From NCBI GenBank assembly GCA_028386065.3, contig JAKUCV010000313.1, positions 4,278 through 68,277 on the forward strand: a stretch of 64,000 bases of DNA, written 5' to 3'. The translations under genes were made by a program, and so were the position numbers. This DNA is from Turnera subulata (lineage: Eukaryota > Streptophyta > Magnoliopsida > Malpighiales > Passifloraceae). Positions 1 through 18,513 of this stretch are shown here, piece by piece; the stretch's first letter is position 1, and the number at the start of each line of letters is the position of its first letter. The notes under the pieces were generated by a model. The model was not told the origin of the DNA. It searched no databases and saw nothing but the letters and a program-made list of their open reading frames with translations.

Positions 1-440
1 AAGAATATCTATCAATAATTGTAGGTTTAGGCAGAAAAATCTGAGCCAGCAAAAGACCTATTTACCCTTCTAGTTTTCTTTGGGTTTGGTTTTAACCTAG
101 GGGCATTTCCGTCTTTCCGAAATTCGTCCCGATTCCGAAAATACGACTTGGGCTCGGAAAATCCAATTAATTCTCCTGAGCGTTGTCCAAGTCTCGGAAT
201 TGAAAACCGAGGCTCGGTTAGCCGTGTAGAATTCTCGGAAGTTAATTCCGAGGCTCAGTTACGGAGATACTCCAAGACGTCGTACGTCCTTGGCGATCGA
301 AACAAAGCTCGGTTACTTATGGTAAAACTCGGAAAAACTCGGTGCGGTAGAATTCATGGTTACAACGTTAAAATCTATTTACCGTTGTAAGAGTTAAAAT
401 GACTCGGTAAAATCTCAAAAATTTTACCCGGGTCGTTACA
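1..440 (-). repeat. Partial LTR of a Ty3/Gypsy-like retrotransposon (reverse orientation)
   Basis: Read on the minus strand, the sequence begins at 440 with TGTAACGACCCGGGTAAAAT, a start typical of plant Ty3/Gypsy LTRs. It continues with repeated short motifs such as CTCGG and CTCGGAA spread over about 300 bases. No protease, reverse transcriptase or integrase frame is visible. The other end lies outside the window or is too diverged to place. The short open frame inside it (148-390, +) looks like chance. Family assignment is inference from the LTR start only. Confidence 0.5.
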
Positions 441-1103
441 TTATTGAATTCCTTAAAGGTGCAGGACAATGTAGCAGGTTTGAGGCTTAGAGAACTTCGC
501 CGCCAATAGAGCGAAACCGTCAAAAAAGAACAGTTTGGTCCTAATTCTGTCACATTAAGCAAATCTTCTAGTTTAGGTAGATGTAGTTCAAGTTGGGGGC
601 TTATATCTGCTGCGAGGAAAATAGATAAGAGGTTTAGGAAAAAATAAAAGGAAATAGACAAGAGAACCAAGAGAGAGAGAACCAAAAGTTAGTTATTAAA
701 TTGTGTGTGCTTCCCGGGCTTTTTGCCTGGCATTGACCTTCCAGCCGTTCAATTTGTAAACAAATCCCAAAACAGTATTACTACCCTTTAGTTTATTAGT
801 GCTTCATTAAACCGGCCTTAGTTACTCCTCCATCAAACATGCACCCCACATTGTCTTAGCTGAAAAAACTGAAACCTTGTACTAAAATGCCTCACCAAGA
901 TTCTGCCTTCCCTCAGACAAGGAAGAGAAGAACATTTGGTTTACCAATAGAGACAAGAAGAAGAAGAAGACAACAGGGCAGACCCTCTTGAAGTAATCAT
1001 TCAAGAGAGGAACTTTCTACGCCGCAAGTGCTCTTTTCTTCTTCCTTTCATCAGCAACGAAAGGAGGCACTTGAAGGAGAAACTTAGAGAAGCCTGGTTC
1101 ATT
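441..1103. other. Intergenic region and 5' leader of the RopGEF gene
   Basis: No coding exon is seen here. Purine-rich GAAGAAGAAG runs near 950-975 and the sequence up to 1103 probably form the 5' leader of the downstream RopGEF. An in-frame TTG precedes the chosen ATG at 1104 but is not a credible start. I see no clear TATA box at a convincing spacing. Confidence 0.4.
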
Positions 1104-3228
1104 ATGGTACGTGCATTGATCCGTGAACACAGCATCCAGAAAACAAGATCGTTCAGTTTGAAGAAAATGTTGGAAGTCCCAGCTCGACAGTTCCAGAACT
1201 TGGTCCTTGACAATGACAAAGAAGGTGGCGGTCATGATGACAAGTCGAATGTAAAGAGTCCACCGCAATTGAGAAGTCCAGTTTGTCGCGAAAGGCTTCC
1301 GGTTCCAGCTATGGATGTTTCTGCAGCAAAACCACCACCAACTCCAGGCCAAAAGCAACCCTCAGGTAAAAGGGATGATCATGAATTTTGATAAACATGA
1401 ATGCATTTGTGGAACAGTGTGTAATACCATTCTGCAATCCTGTTTTGGCTTAATGTGAACAGAAATAGACCTGATGAAGGATAGATTTGCCAAGTTGCTG
1501 TTGGGTGAAGACATGTCAGGTGGTGGAAAAGGTGTCTCCTCGGCCTTGGCTTTGTCAAATGCAATCACAAATCTTGCTGGTAATAGAATTTACATGATCT
1601 ACTTGCCTGTTTTTATTCTTTTGTTCACAGAGCAAAAGAGAAAGATTATCATTTAAATAATATCAGAAAATTCTTATTGTAGCATATTTGATTGTTGAAT
1701 GATGCAGCATCCATCTTTGGAGAACAAAAAAGACTGGAACCTATGTCTGCAGAGAGGAAAACAAGGTGGAGAAGAGAAATTGATTGGCTTCTGTCTGTAA
1801 CAGATTATATTGTTGAACTTGTTCCTTCTCACCAATCCAAGGATGGAATCAATATGGAGGTAAGAATGTTTTTGGTAATTAAGATAGCTGTAATTGGAAA
1901 TTAAAAAGAACTCTACCTTAACATTTTTCTACTGGTTTGGTAGATCATGGTCACCAGGCAAAGAAATGATCTGCTGATGAACATCCCTGCTCTGCGAAAG
2001 CTCGATGCTATCCTCGTCGTAAGCACATCTAATTCTGTTGTTTCTTTTTCTTTGGAAAGGATCGTTGCATGGTTAAACCTGCACAGTTTTTTTTTTCTGA
2101 TCAAAATTGAAATGAACAGGATGCTTTGGATGAGATTGGAAACCAAAACGAATTCTGGTATGTGTCCAAAGACAATGATTCAGAGCAAGGAAACACCACA
2201 CCAAGGAATGATGACAAATGGTGGCTTCCTGTTGCCAAAGTTCCTGAAAATGGGTTATCTGAAAAAATAAGAAGATGGCTGCAATTTCAGAAGGATGCAG
2301 TTAACCAAGTACTTAAAGCAGCCATGGCCATAAATGCTCAAGTGCTATCCGAAATGTTAATCCCTGAAAACTACATCGAAAGCCTTCCTAAGGTACTAGA
2401 ATGGAATTGCATTAGCTGCTATTTTAGACATTTTTTAGACTTTCATAAACCTAATTTATTATTTCTCTGGTAGAATGGAAGATCAAGCCTGGGAGATTCA
2501 ATCTACAGGAGCATAACAGTAGAACACTTTGATCCTGAGCAATTCCTGTCATCCATGGACATGACAACTGAGCATAAAGTTCTTGACCTCAAGAACAGAA
2601 TCGAGGCCTCTATCATAATCTGGAAGAGGAAAATGATCCATAAGGATGGAAAGTCTTCCTGGGGTTCAGCTGTAAGCTTGGAAAAGAGAGAACTCTTTGA
2701 AGAACGAGCAGAAACCATATTACTCTTGCTCAAACAGCGATTCCCTTCACTTCCACAATCATCACTGGAGATAAGCAAGATCCAATACAATAAGGTGGGA
2801 AGCACATTTCAACTGAACCTGAGAAGCAATTCTTTTTCTTTCTATTCCAAAAAAGTTTCAAGTTTCTGAAAACTGAAAGTTGGTATTGTACACAGGATGT
2901 GGGGAAGGCTATCCTTGAAAGCTATTCAAGAATAATAGAAAGCTTGGCTTCCACAGTCTTGGCAAGGATTGAGGAAGTCATACAAGCAGACGCCCAAACC
3001 CAAGGCCGGTCAGAATCCGGTGATAAGTCAGAAGAAGAGGCCACACACACACTACTAGATTTCATGGGATGGAATGATCAGGTAAGTAACAGCATGAAGA
3101 TTAACTCGGGGCATTTTGAGGAGAACATGAAGGGAGAAATTGGAAGCAAAAACACTCCAAAGAAACATTCCTACGTAGAGACGCTTGAGAATGGATCGAG
3201 AAGTCCTCTGGCTCGACAGTATGCATAA
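1104..3228 (+). CDS. Rop guanine nucleotide exchange factor (PRONE domain)
   Basis: The product would activate plant Rho GTPases (ROPs) by exchanging GDP for GTP, usually at the plasma membrane in polar growth or receptor-kinase signalling. Seven exons are read: 1104-1365, 1463-1579, 1707-1859, 1944-2018, 2120-2392, 2474-2793 and 2896-3228. They sum to 1533 nt (510 aa), close to the normal RopGEF length. The variable N-terminus (about residues 1-87) is followed by a full PRONE domain (about 88-455). It starts at [20 protein letters not shown] and includes WWLPVAKVP, then KRFPSLPQ-like and [11 protein letters not shown] segments. The C-terminal tail keeps the family-like LLDFMGWN and [19 protein letters not shown] pieces. 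The last exon reads through a GTAAGT-like site at 3081 to its stop. I do not assign a numbered paralogue. The family is secure; the start is the first ATG in frame. Confidence 0.92.
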
Positions 3229-4103
3229 GAGTAGAGGAAGAGCAACAAAGCATTCAAGAAAATGAAAACACAAAGGGAAGGGGAGGCACAGATAAGCACA
3301 TAAAAGGGTAGTTAGCGAGCTTGATTTATATCAAATGTAAATAAAAAGGTAGGACTCGGTTCCATTAGATGCTTGATGTTCTTATACTGTGCATCCTTTC
3401 AGTGGATCAGGATTGTGAATTCCCAGCATGTACCAGTTGAGTTGTAACTTTTTATGCATTTGAAGGAAAATTGTTTCAGGCTCTTGTGACCCAACTTTCT
3501 CATAAACTCAGTCCCTTATGGTTTCCTTCTGTTCGAAGCCATTTTCCCCTAGGGAGATCCGCTTATCCTCCACATTGGTTTCCTTATCATAAACGAAAAC
3601 ATGCAACCACGATTTGCCAGACAAATTCAAGGTCCAGAATCATCTAACTGGAAACTATGCAAGCTGTGTAGGATTTCATACTTGAACTGAAATTTCCAAG
3701 TTTTTTCCCTTATGTTATGGGCTACTATTTGGAGGATTTCTAAGAGCCTTCTATTTTACATCGATTTCAGTTAATAGAATTTCATCTTTCTGATGTTCCT
3801 AAGAAAATGAAAGATCAGACCTGTAGAAGCAATGTGATAGACTATCCAGTGTCTTTTGGATGCCTATCTAAAAACGCCCAGACAAATACTAAGCTAAAAG
3901 TATCATATTGATATGTAAAAACAGTTTCAGTCCCAATGTGACATTCTACCCAATTTTCTTTATATAAAACATCGCATCACTTGAAGAAAGTTGGGAAAAT
4001 GCATAAAGCAGGTTTTTTAACCAAAAGATTTCTTACACTGTAAACCTTTGAATTTATGGATCTCAACCAAAAATCTGAAAGGAAACTTCTAATCAAAGAT
4101 CTC
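3229..4103. other. Intergenic region with duplicated 3' flank of the aminotransferase
   Basis: No coding exon is seen. From about 3680 to 4100 the sequence matches, imperfectly, the region just beyond the second aminotransferase copy (about 10115-10470). Shared pieces include the GATTTCTAAG...CCTTCT stretch and TTTATATAAA. The tandem duplication therefore included several hundred bases of 3' flank. The left part (3229-3600) is probably the RopGEF 3' UTR. Confidence 0.5.
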
Positions 4104-8740
<4,637 letters not shown>

Positions 8741-10479
8741 CCTGCTTTGGTTGATCTGATCCTCCTGTGAGCCTTTTCGAGATTAGTTTGAAGAGTTGTT
8801 TTTTTTTTTTTTTGAAAAGCTGTTACAGAGTTCGCAAAGGAAACTTACTATATAACAACCATCTGGTTTTGGCCAAATCCATGAATAACATCTCTGCTGC
8901 TGCTGATGGCCGTTATCTTGCCAGCTCGGGAATCGTATTATGCTTCTGCAAAGGTTGTGGTGCTAATAATCAGGAGCAGACTGCAAAGACTGCAAAGGAG
9001 GATGAAGCAGAAGCTTACCTGCTTGGAAAACATATCAGGATCATAAAGATAGTGGCCGTAACCAATGGGTAAAACCACCTGTCTACTTCCATGGCTCTGC
9101 TTCTCTACTTACTATCTGTAACTCTCTCTCTCACTACTACATACAGAAGATTGAAACACAACAAGTACTAGCCATGCTAATAGTTGAGTCAGGTTTATCA
9201 GTTCTTTTTAATTATCAGGCTGACCTACTAGAATTATTGAATAGAAACATGTCACATGTATTTCCGTGTTTTCTGTCAAGTTTGTTTATTAAAAAGGCCA
9301 GATATTTTGAATGGGAAGTATCAAAGTTACCACCTAAACGGACGGCATATGGATTTGATGACTATTTTTGGCAAACGAAGCCGATGAACTTTTAGAGATG
9401 TGAAAGGAAGTGAAGTGAAGGATGTACGGCATTCACGTCAGAGAACAGAATGAACCAAGGAAATGCACCTTTAGTGTAATCCAAACCAAGGATAGAGAAG
9501 GAAGAAAATGGTTTGCTTATATATGCACTAGGAGTTTGTTATGGGACAAAACAAAACACGAAAGGGATAGTGGTATTACTACAAGGTTGAACATGTTTCA
9601 CCTTCACCTTTCCTCAGCGTTAACAGCTTTGCTGCAAGAAGCTGAAAAGAAGAGCGACTCAAAAGTATGGCAATGGATATGTCACACTGAACTTCAGTAC
9701 AAGCTAGACAACCATGTCGATGTTCTGCAAAGGAAATGAAGCTAGTGCCAATTGCTACGAATGCCACCGCTCACATACAGCCGGTGCGTGCAGAGGCCGG
9801 TGCTCTTCTTCGTGCAAAATGACACTTCACAGATATCAGTGTGGTTCATACACCAGACCTTGACATGGATATTACCACTGCGTCGAAGGGGATACACTGC
9901 TGTTTCTCCTGTTTATGCTCCACCACTTTAACCAAAGTGTGAGTGAAGACAATCAACCAATGCCCTAATATAATAAGCTTGTACGCTGCAGTTTCAAGGT
10001 ACACAATCATCTCACTTAAAGCTGTGCAAGTTGTGTTGCATTTCATATCTGAAATGATACTGGGAATTTTTTTTTTTTTGTTTTCCTCCCTCTGTTCTTA
10101 AACGCTACGATTTGAAGGATTTCTAAGGTCCTTCTCTTTTACATAAATTTTACCTTTCTGATGCTCCTAGGGAAATGTAAAAGATCATACCTGTCAAAGC
10201 AATGTGATGAAAGAGTCCAGATGCCTATCTAGTAAGCATGCCCAGACACATGCTAAGTTAAAATTCATATTGAAATCTCAAAACTGTCTCAACCAAAAAT
10301 TGACATTCTGCTCAATTTTCTTTATATAAACTATCCAGTCACTTCGATAAAGTTGGCAAGAAATGCATAAAGGAGGTTTCTAACCAAATGTTTCATACAG
10401 CATAAAACTTTGAATATATGGATCTCAACCAAAAATCCAAAAGGAAGCTTCTAACTAAAGATCTCCCAATATATGTATC
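8741..10479. other. Spacer between the two aminotransferase copies
   Basis: The region holds several open frames of 60-105 codons on both strands that I do not recognise and that lack convincing splice structure. About 10115-10470 is the duplicated 3' flank shared with 3680-4100. A short minus-strand frame (9019-9092) starts with ATG, has a hydrophobic stretch and ends at a CAG|GTAAGC donor. It could be the first exon of a lost membrane or secreted protein gene, but I found no continuation. A 16-base T run lies at about 8799-8815, just upstream of the broken left copy. Confidence 0.3.
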
Positions 10480-14177
<3,698 letters not shown>

Positions 14178-15651
14178 TTGCTTGCTTTGTGTTTCTTTCT
14201 CCTGGGGTTTGGTTGATCTGATTGATCGAGGTAGCGATGTATTTTATAGGTAGGTAGGTGTGGGCTTGAGCGATTTGACTAGTAAAACTACCAAATTTGT
14301 AAAAGACGCTCTTTAACTCTTTAACTGTGGGCGAATTTTTAAAAGACTGGCGGTTTCGGTTCATGTGGGTGGGGGGCACTGGGCGCCATAAAAAGGCGAA
14401 TAGAGTTTGCCTTTCCCGCACGTAGTTTTGCAAAAAAAAAAAAAAAAAAACTTGCTGTGTTGCCCAAGAAACCGCGCGTAACGGCACTCACTCACTCCCT
14501 AAACGCCGCCGTATCACCACCACTCAAGCATAGCATAACAGTGCCTGCTTTTTTTTTTTTGTTTCCCACGTATCCCGGGCCAGTCCACCTTTAAGGACAT
14601 CAAAGGCACCAGACTAAATTCAGTTCGACTCGGGTGATGCACCTAGGTAATGGTGGGTGGGTGAGTCTCCCAAATGAAGTTAGTATATTACTTTTTATGA
14701 CTTTAATTATGGGGTGCCCAAAACAAAAAGGGATTCTGTATTGTGTGTTTTAGATTCTTCCAAAAAAAGGGAAAAAAAAAAGAGCAGTAAAAGTTAAAAA
14801 TTATTTGATTACCTAATACAGGTGTTTTTTTTTTTTTGTGATGAAATAATTAGGTTTATACTATTACCAGGGTCACCACTCATCCGGGCCAGGTTTGGGT
14901 TGATTAGAGCAAGGTGGTTTTTCGGGACAAGGTTTATTATGTTATATGTGACAACTGACAAACAGGTTAAGCTCAAATTTTCTTATTAGTTTTTTCGTGA
15001 TGAGCGAGAAGAAGTAAAAATTATTACAAGTCCGTTTAAATGGTACAGTTATTTATACAATAAAGTCATTAAAAAAAAAGAAGAAAGAATACGATATGCT
15101 TAATTGGCATGATTAATTTTCTTTTTAAAAAAATAGATGGTGGATCTTGTCTACCGCATTTTGAAGATCTACCTCGTGATGGGCTATCTCTTGTCTATGT
15201 GTTTACTGGACTGTATGAAAGACTTGCAAAGGGCCCGAATCAGCCCAAAGCGTATCAGCACTTAAGTAATAAAAATATTAGTTTGTTAGTAATGGGATTT
15301 TGGAATAACACAAAAAGAAAAAAAAAGAAAAAAAGAAGAAAAAATAACTATATTTCTTTTTGTTCACGCCTTTGAGAAATTTATAGATGACAGAAATAGT
15401 ACAGGAACTGCATCATACATCCACTAATATAATTCGCTATGTTTAACTAGTAAACCAGCATAAATTAAGCACAAAAAAGCCAGGTGAATCCATTAAACAC
15501 TGTCCTAAATCTCCCATCATATGAAAACAGTGTGTACATATGAAAAGGAGAAATACACAAAATACACACATTACTTTACATCCTTCATTAACATGACATG
15601 TTTCCTTTTCACTAAGAAAAGAAAAACAAAATGACATGTTCCCAAAATTGT
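14178..15651. other. Intergenic region upstream of the intact aminotransferase
   Basis: This region contains the aminotransferase promoter and leader on the minus strand, long A and T homopolymers (about 14431-14449, 14550, 14825) and a partial SINE (14615-14680). A small plus-strand open frame at 15109-15375 ends in a low-complexity KRKKKKKRRK stretch and matches nothing I know. I do not call it a gene. Confidence 0.4.
14615..14680 (-). repeat. 3' fragment of a tRNA-derived SINE
   Basis: On the minus strand the stretch reads GGGAGACTCACCCACC, then TTACCTAGGTGCATCACCCG and AGTCGAA. This aligns with the body of the fuller SINE at 16015-16187 (GAGAGACTGGCCCACCATAA, TTAGGTGCGCGACCCGGGTC). Only the 3' half is present. 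Confidence 0.5.
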
Positions 15652-17450
15652 TCATGTTGTGCGTTTGGTCCGTCGAATCAGTGACAAGATGTCGTTGCCA
15701 TATGTTGATTTCTTGAACAAAGCGTAGCGTCCGTTCTTTGACGTAGTTCGCTGTTCCAAGACATAAACACGAAGCTTAAAAACAAAATTAACATTGTATA
15801 GAACATGAAGACATAAGAAAATTAATGTCAAACACATTCTTTATAGCTTTACCTGAAATTGAAAAGTCGGAATTGGACCCTTTGATAGTGTTGAGAGACC
15901 ATCACGAACAGGCAACGCTGTGGAAGATATTAATTCCAATAATACGTGTCACCAAGTAGTTGCATATAGAATATATCGTCACACTAGACTAATGAGTTAA
16001 TCTAATTGGAAATGTATAGTTGAATGGTATGCGACTTGATTCCGGTTGAGAGAGGTCTCCGATTCGAGTCCTCTTAGTGTAGGCATAAAATTCTCTTTGA
16101 GAGACTGGCCCACCATAATTAGGTGCGCGACCCGGGTCGAATCCGAATTAATCAGGTTAAAAGCTCCCATACTGGATGGGGGAAAAAAATGAGTTAATCT
16201 AATTGAAAGCTATAATTGAATGGTAGTTCCTCATGGCATGTTACCTAAAGTTGAATTTGTCTCTTCTTTCTCGGTAGTTCCTGAGGATAAACTCTTAGCT
16301 GATGGCCATTTTTGACTGCAAGTGTACAAGAAAAGTGGTAACCCCTCTGCCTCTAATTCATCCTTGTCTATTACTCTTGTAAATGCTGGAGAATTGGAAT
16401 CCCCGCACCTGATGACAATATTTGAAATCATATAATTAAAAAGTTTGCTCGACACTTAAGAAGTTGCAGATGTTCTTTATAATTTAGATTTGTTTTAAAT
16501 TTAAAGGGAATAATTTACTTTTACATGCACCATCAAATAACAACTGAATTGATTTTATGATTAATATGAAGCCAAGCTGCCACAAAGTCCTTGGTGTTTT
16601 TTCACTAAGGAGTATATTAAGAGGCCAGATTTTTACCTCACATCTCCATTTGATTTACCAGCAGTTGTGACAGCTGGATGGAAGAACAAATCTTAAACTT
16701 TAGCCCCATTCAGATAAAACCAGAAACAAAAAAGGAAGAAATTCTTTTCTAAAGGGAAAACTTTAATTACTTGTTAAATATCTGCGGTGAAGTTTTGGCA
16801 AAGTTGAGTTCCACCTGACTTTTGTTAGCCCAAGAAGGTGAGCATATTTTTCACATGAAAGAAGTCTCTGCAAAAAAACCACCAGAAAGTCAAGCCAAAA
16901 GTAAGCTAACTACCAGAAAAGTCACATGTTTCAGACAATAAATACTTACTTGTTTGAGGCAGTTAATTCTAAGTTCAGCATCTGAAAATGCATCAGTTTT
17001 GGAAATGCTGTTATTTAGACTAGCAGAGACGCTACCCAGATGATCAACAACCGCAACCAATGCCTTAGTAACATACTCTTTTGTGTTTTCCACTAATCTG
17101 CAAAACGCACATGTATTTTTAGGGGAAAAAAAAAAAAGCTTGAAAAGGGTAGCTTATTAGGATACACATTACATTTTCTTCTCTTTGGCATTCACGAATG
17201 TTTTCTCGCAGTAATCTGCTGCATAGTGGAGCTGAGAACGAATGGCTCTAAGTTCCTACACAACAGAATTGGGTTTCATCAACACAAGAGACTAGAGATA
17301 TATGGTAAAGAGCATGTAATGAAGAAAAGAAAAACAATATGGAAACTAAATGCAAACCATAATAAGGACCTGCAGAGACTTCTGAAAGTGCATTTCGCCT
17401 TTAGCTTCATTTTCTGGACTTGCATGAGCAGAAGATTCAGAAATATGCAT
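15652..17450 (-). CDS. ABI-like (ABIL) subunit of the SCAR/WAVE complex
   Basis: ABIL proteins are the plant Abl-interactor subunits of the SCAR/WAVE complex, which activates ARP2/3 and branched-actin assembly. Eight exons are read: 17370-17450, 17173-17255, 16950-17097, 16771-16867, 16637-16673, 16245-16408, 15853-15917 and 15652-15750. They total 774 nt (257 aa). The N-terminal ABI/HHR region is recognisable: ELRAIRSQLHYAADYCEK, NTKEYVTKALVAVVDHLGSV, LRINCLKQRLLSCEKYAH and LPKLHRRYL. A variable middle is followed by a C-terminal LPVRDGLSTLSKGP segment and a basic end (LIRRTKRTT). It is on the short side for the family (about 300 aa). The start ATG at 17450 follows a CAG acceptor near 17496, so a 5' UTR intron is likely. 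The paralogue number is not assigned. Confidence 0.82.
16015..16187 (+). repeat. tRNA-derived SINE with flanking direct repeats
   Basis: The element begins around GTTGAATGGTATGCGACTTG and carries a box-B-like GATTCGAGTCC. It then has GAGAGACTGGCCCACCATAA, GGTGCGCGACCCGGGTCGAA and an A-rich end (GGGGGAAAAAAA). Imperfect direct repeats of about 38 bases flank it (15991-16029 and 16188-16225, both beginning AATGAGTTAATCTAATTG). The repeats partly overlap the SINE head, so this is not a simple target-site duplication. It lies just downstream of the intron acceptor region in the ABIL gene. Related copies are at 14615, 44125 and 51240. Confidence 0.65.
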
Positions 17451-18513
17451 CTTGTTTTCACTTGCTTTGGCTGAAGATGAAACTGTGAAGCCTGAAAAAA
17501 ATAACTCTTCTTATCTTCACCTTTTAAACTAGTGGCAGGTTTAGTGTTTGTGTTTGGATAGACTGACTGACAGGCGGTGTTTGTAACTGGTGGCTCGTGA
17601 CATATCCATTCTTAAGCAGCCAATTAAACGAACAAAGAAGAAGATAAAAGGAAACCCGCATAATGCACGTATTAAAGAACGCATAAGATGACAAAGAATC
17701 CATTGCACCCCCGTGAATGTGTGTTCCTTGCTTTTGTCTCTTTTCTTAAAAAACGTGAAGCCCCTGATTGTGACTGATTAAGATTGACAGGAGGATGATC
17801 TAGTGCCTCACAGGCTTAAGCTTTTATCATAACATGTCCATACAGATTTCTACTGAAATCCCACTGTCAGGGACCGATATTTTGATTTGTTTATTTAATG
17901 ATAATCGGTGCTCAAGGCTTTTATAGTTAATATCCACTTCAGTCAAAGAATGTCCAAAAATAAGTTTAAGCGAGTGCCTTATCTCTGCTGGGTGCTGTAG
18001 CTGTAGTAAAGTACTTCTATACTAAACAGAAAACAAAATATCAGCCAACTGGTTGAATTTGCAGGAGAACTAAAAGAATCTCCCAAGTACATTTGGTACA
18101 ATGTTTCTTATGCTGTCAGTGACAATGCGAATAATTCTGATGTCATTAAGAACCGGCAAAAGTATGATGGCTGCATGTGTCATGTGCCTTGTCCTTACCA
18201 ACACATGATTAGCTCGCCTGAAATCTATTTCGACTTAAGTCACAGAGTATATTGCAAAGAAACGGACTTATCTCAGTGATTTCAAGAGATCATGTAACTA
18301 AATTGTCGACATTTGGCAGAGACCAGCCTGGTGAAGTACTGTAGCGACGCCAGACGGAGGACTTTCCATTGTATGGCGAAAACTACAAGCGTAGGCAAGG
18401 ATTTTCCAACTTAAAACTCTCTTTTTTTTTTTTAAGTGAGCATTGAGGGCCTCAAAAGCCGCCGAGTTTATATCTGAAAGTCAATTACACAGCCACCAAG
18501 CTTCTCAGCTGCT
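17451..18513. other. Spacer between ABIL 5' region and PRORP1 3' end
   Basis: Both flanking genes run on the minus strand. An acceptor-like site at about 17496 suggests the ABIL leader is spliced. No open frame here looks coding. A T-run at 18423-18434 and AT-rich DNA make up most of the rest. Confidence 0.4.

Noticed and set aside
148..390. 80-codon plus-strand frame at the left edge
   Set aside because: It lies within a reverse-oriented LTR remnant with repeated CTCGG motifs and has no family features.
9422..9739. 105-codon plus-strand frame between the aminotransferase copies
   Set aside because: No recognised motif, no splice context or promoter, and the composition is not clearly coding. 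It might be a remnant, but I cannot support a gene.
15109..15375. 88-codon frame with Lys/Arg-rich end
   Set aside because: The C-terminal half is translated A-rich simple sequence, and no homologous motif is visible.
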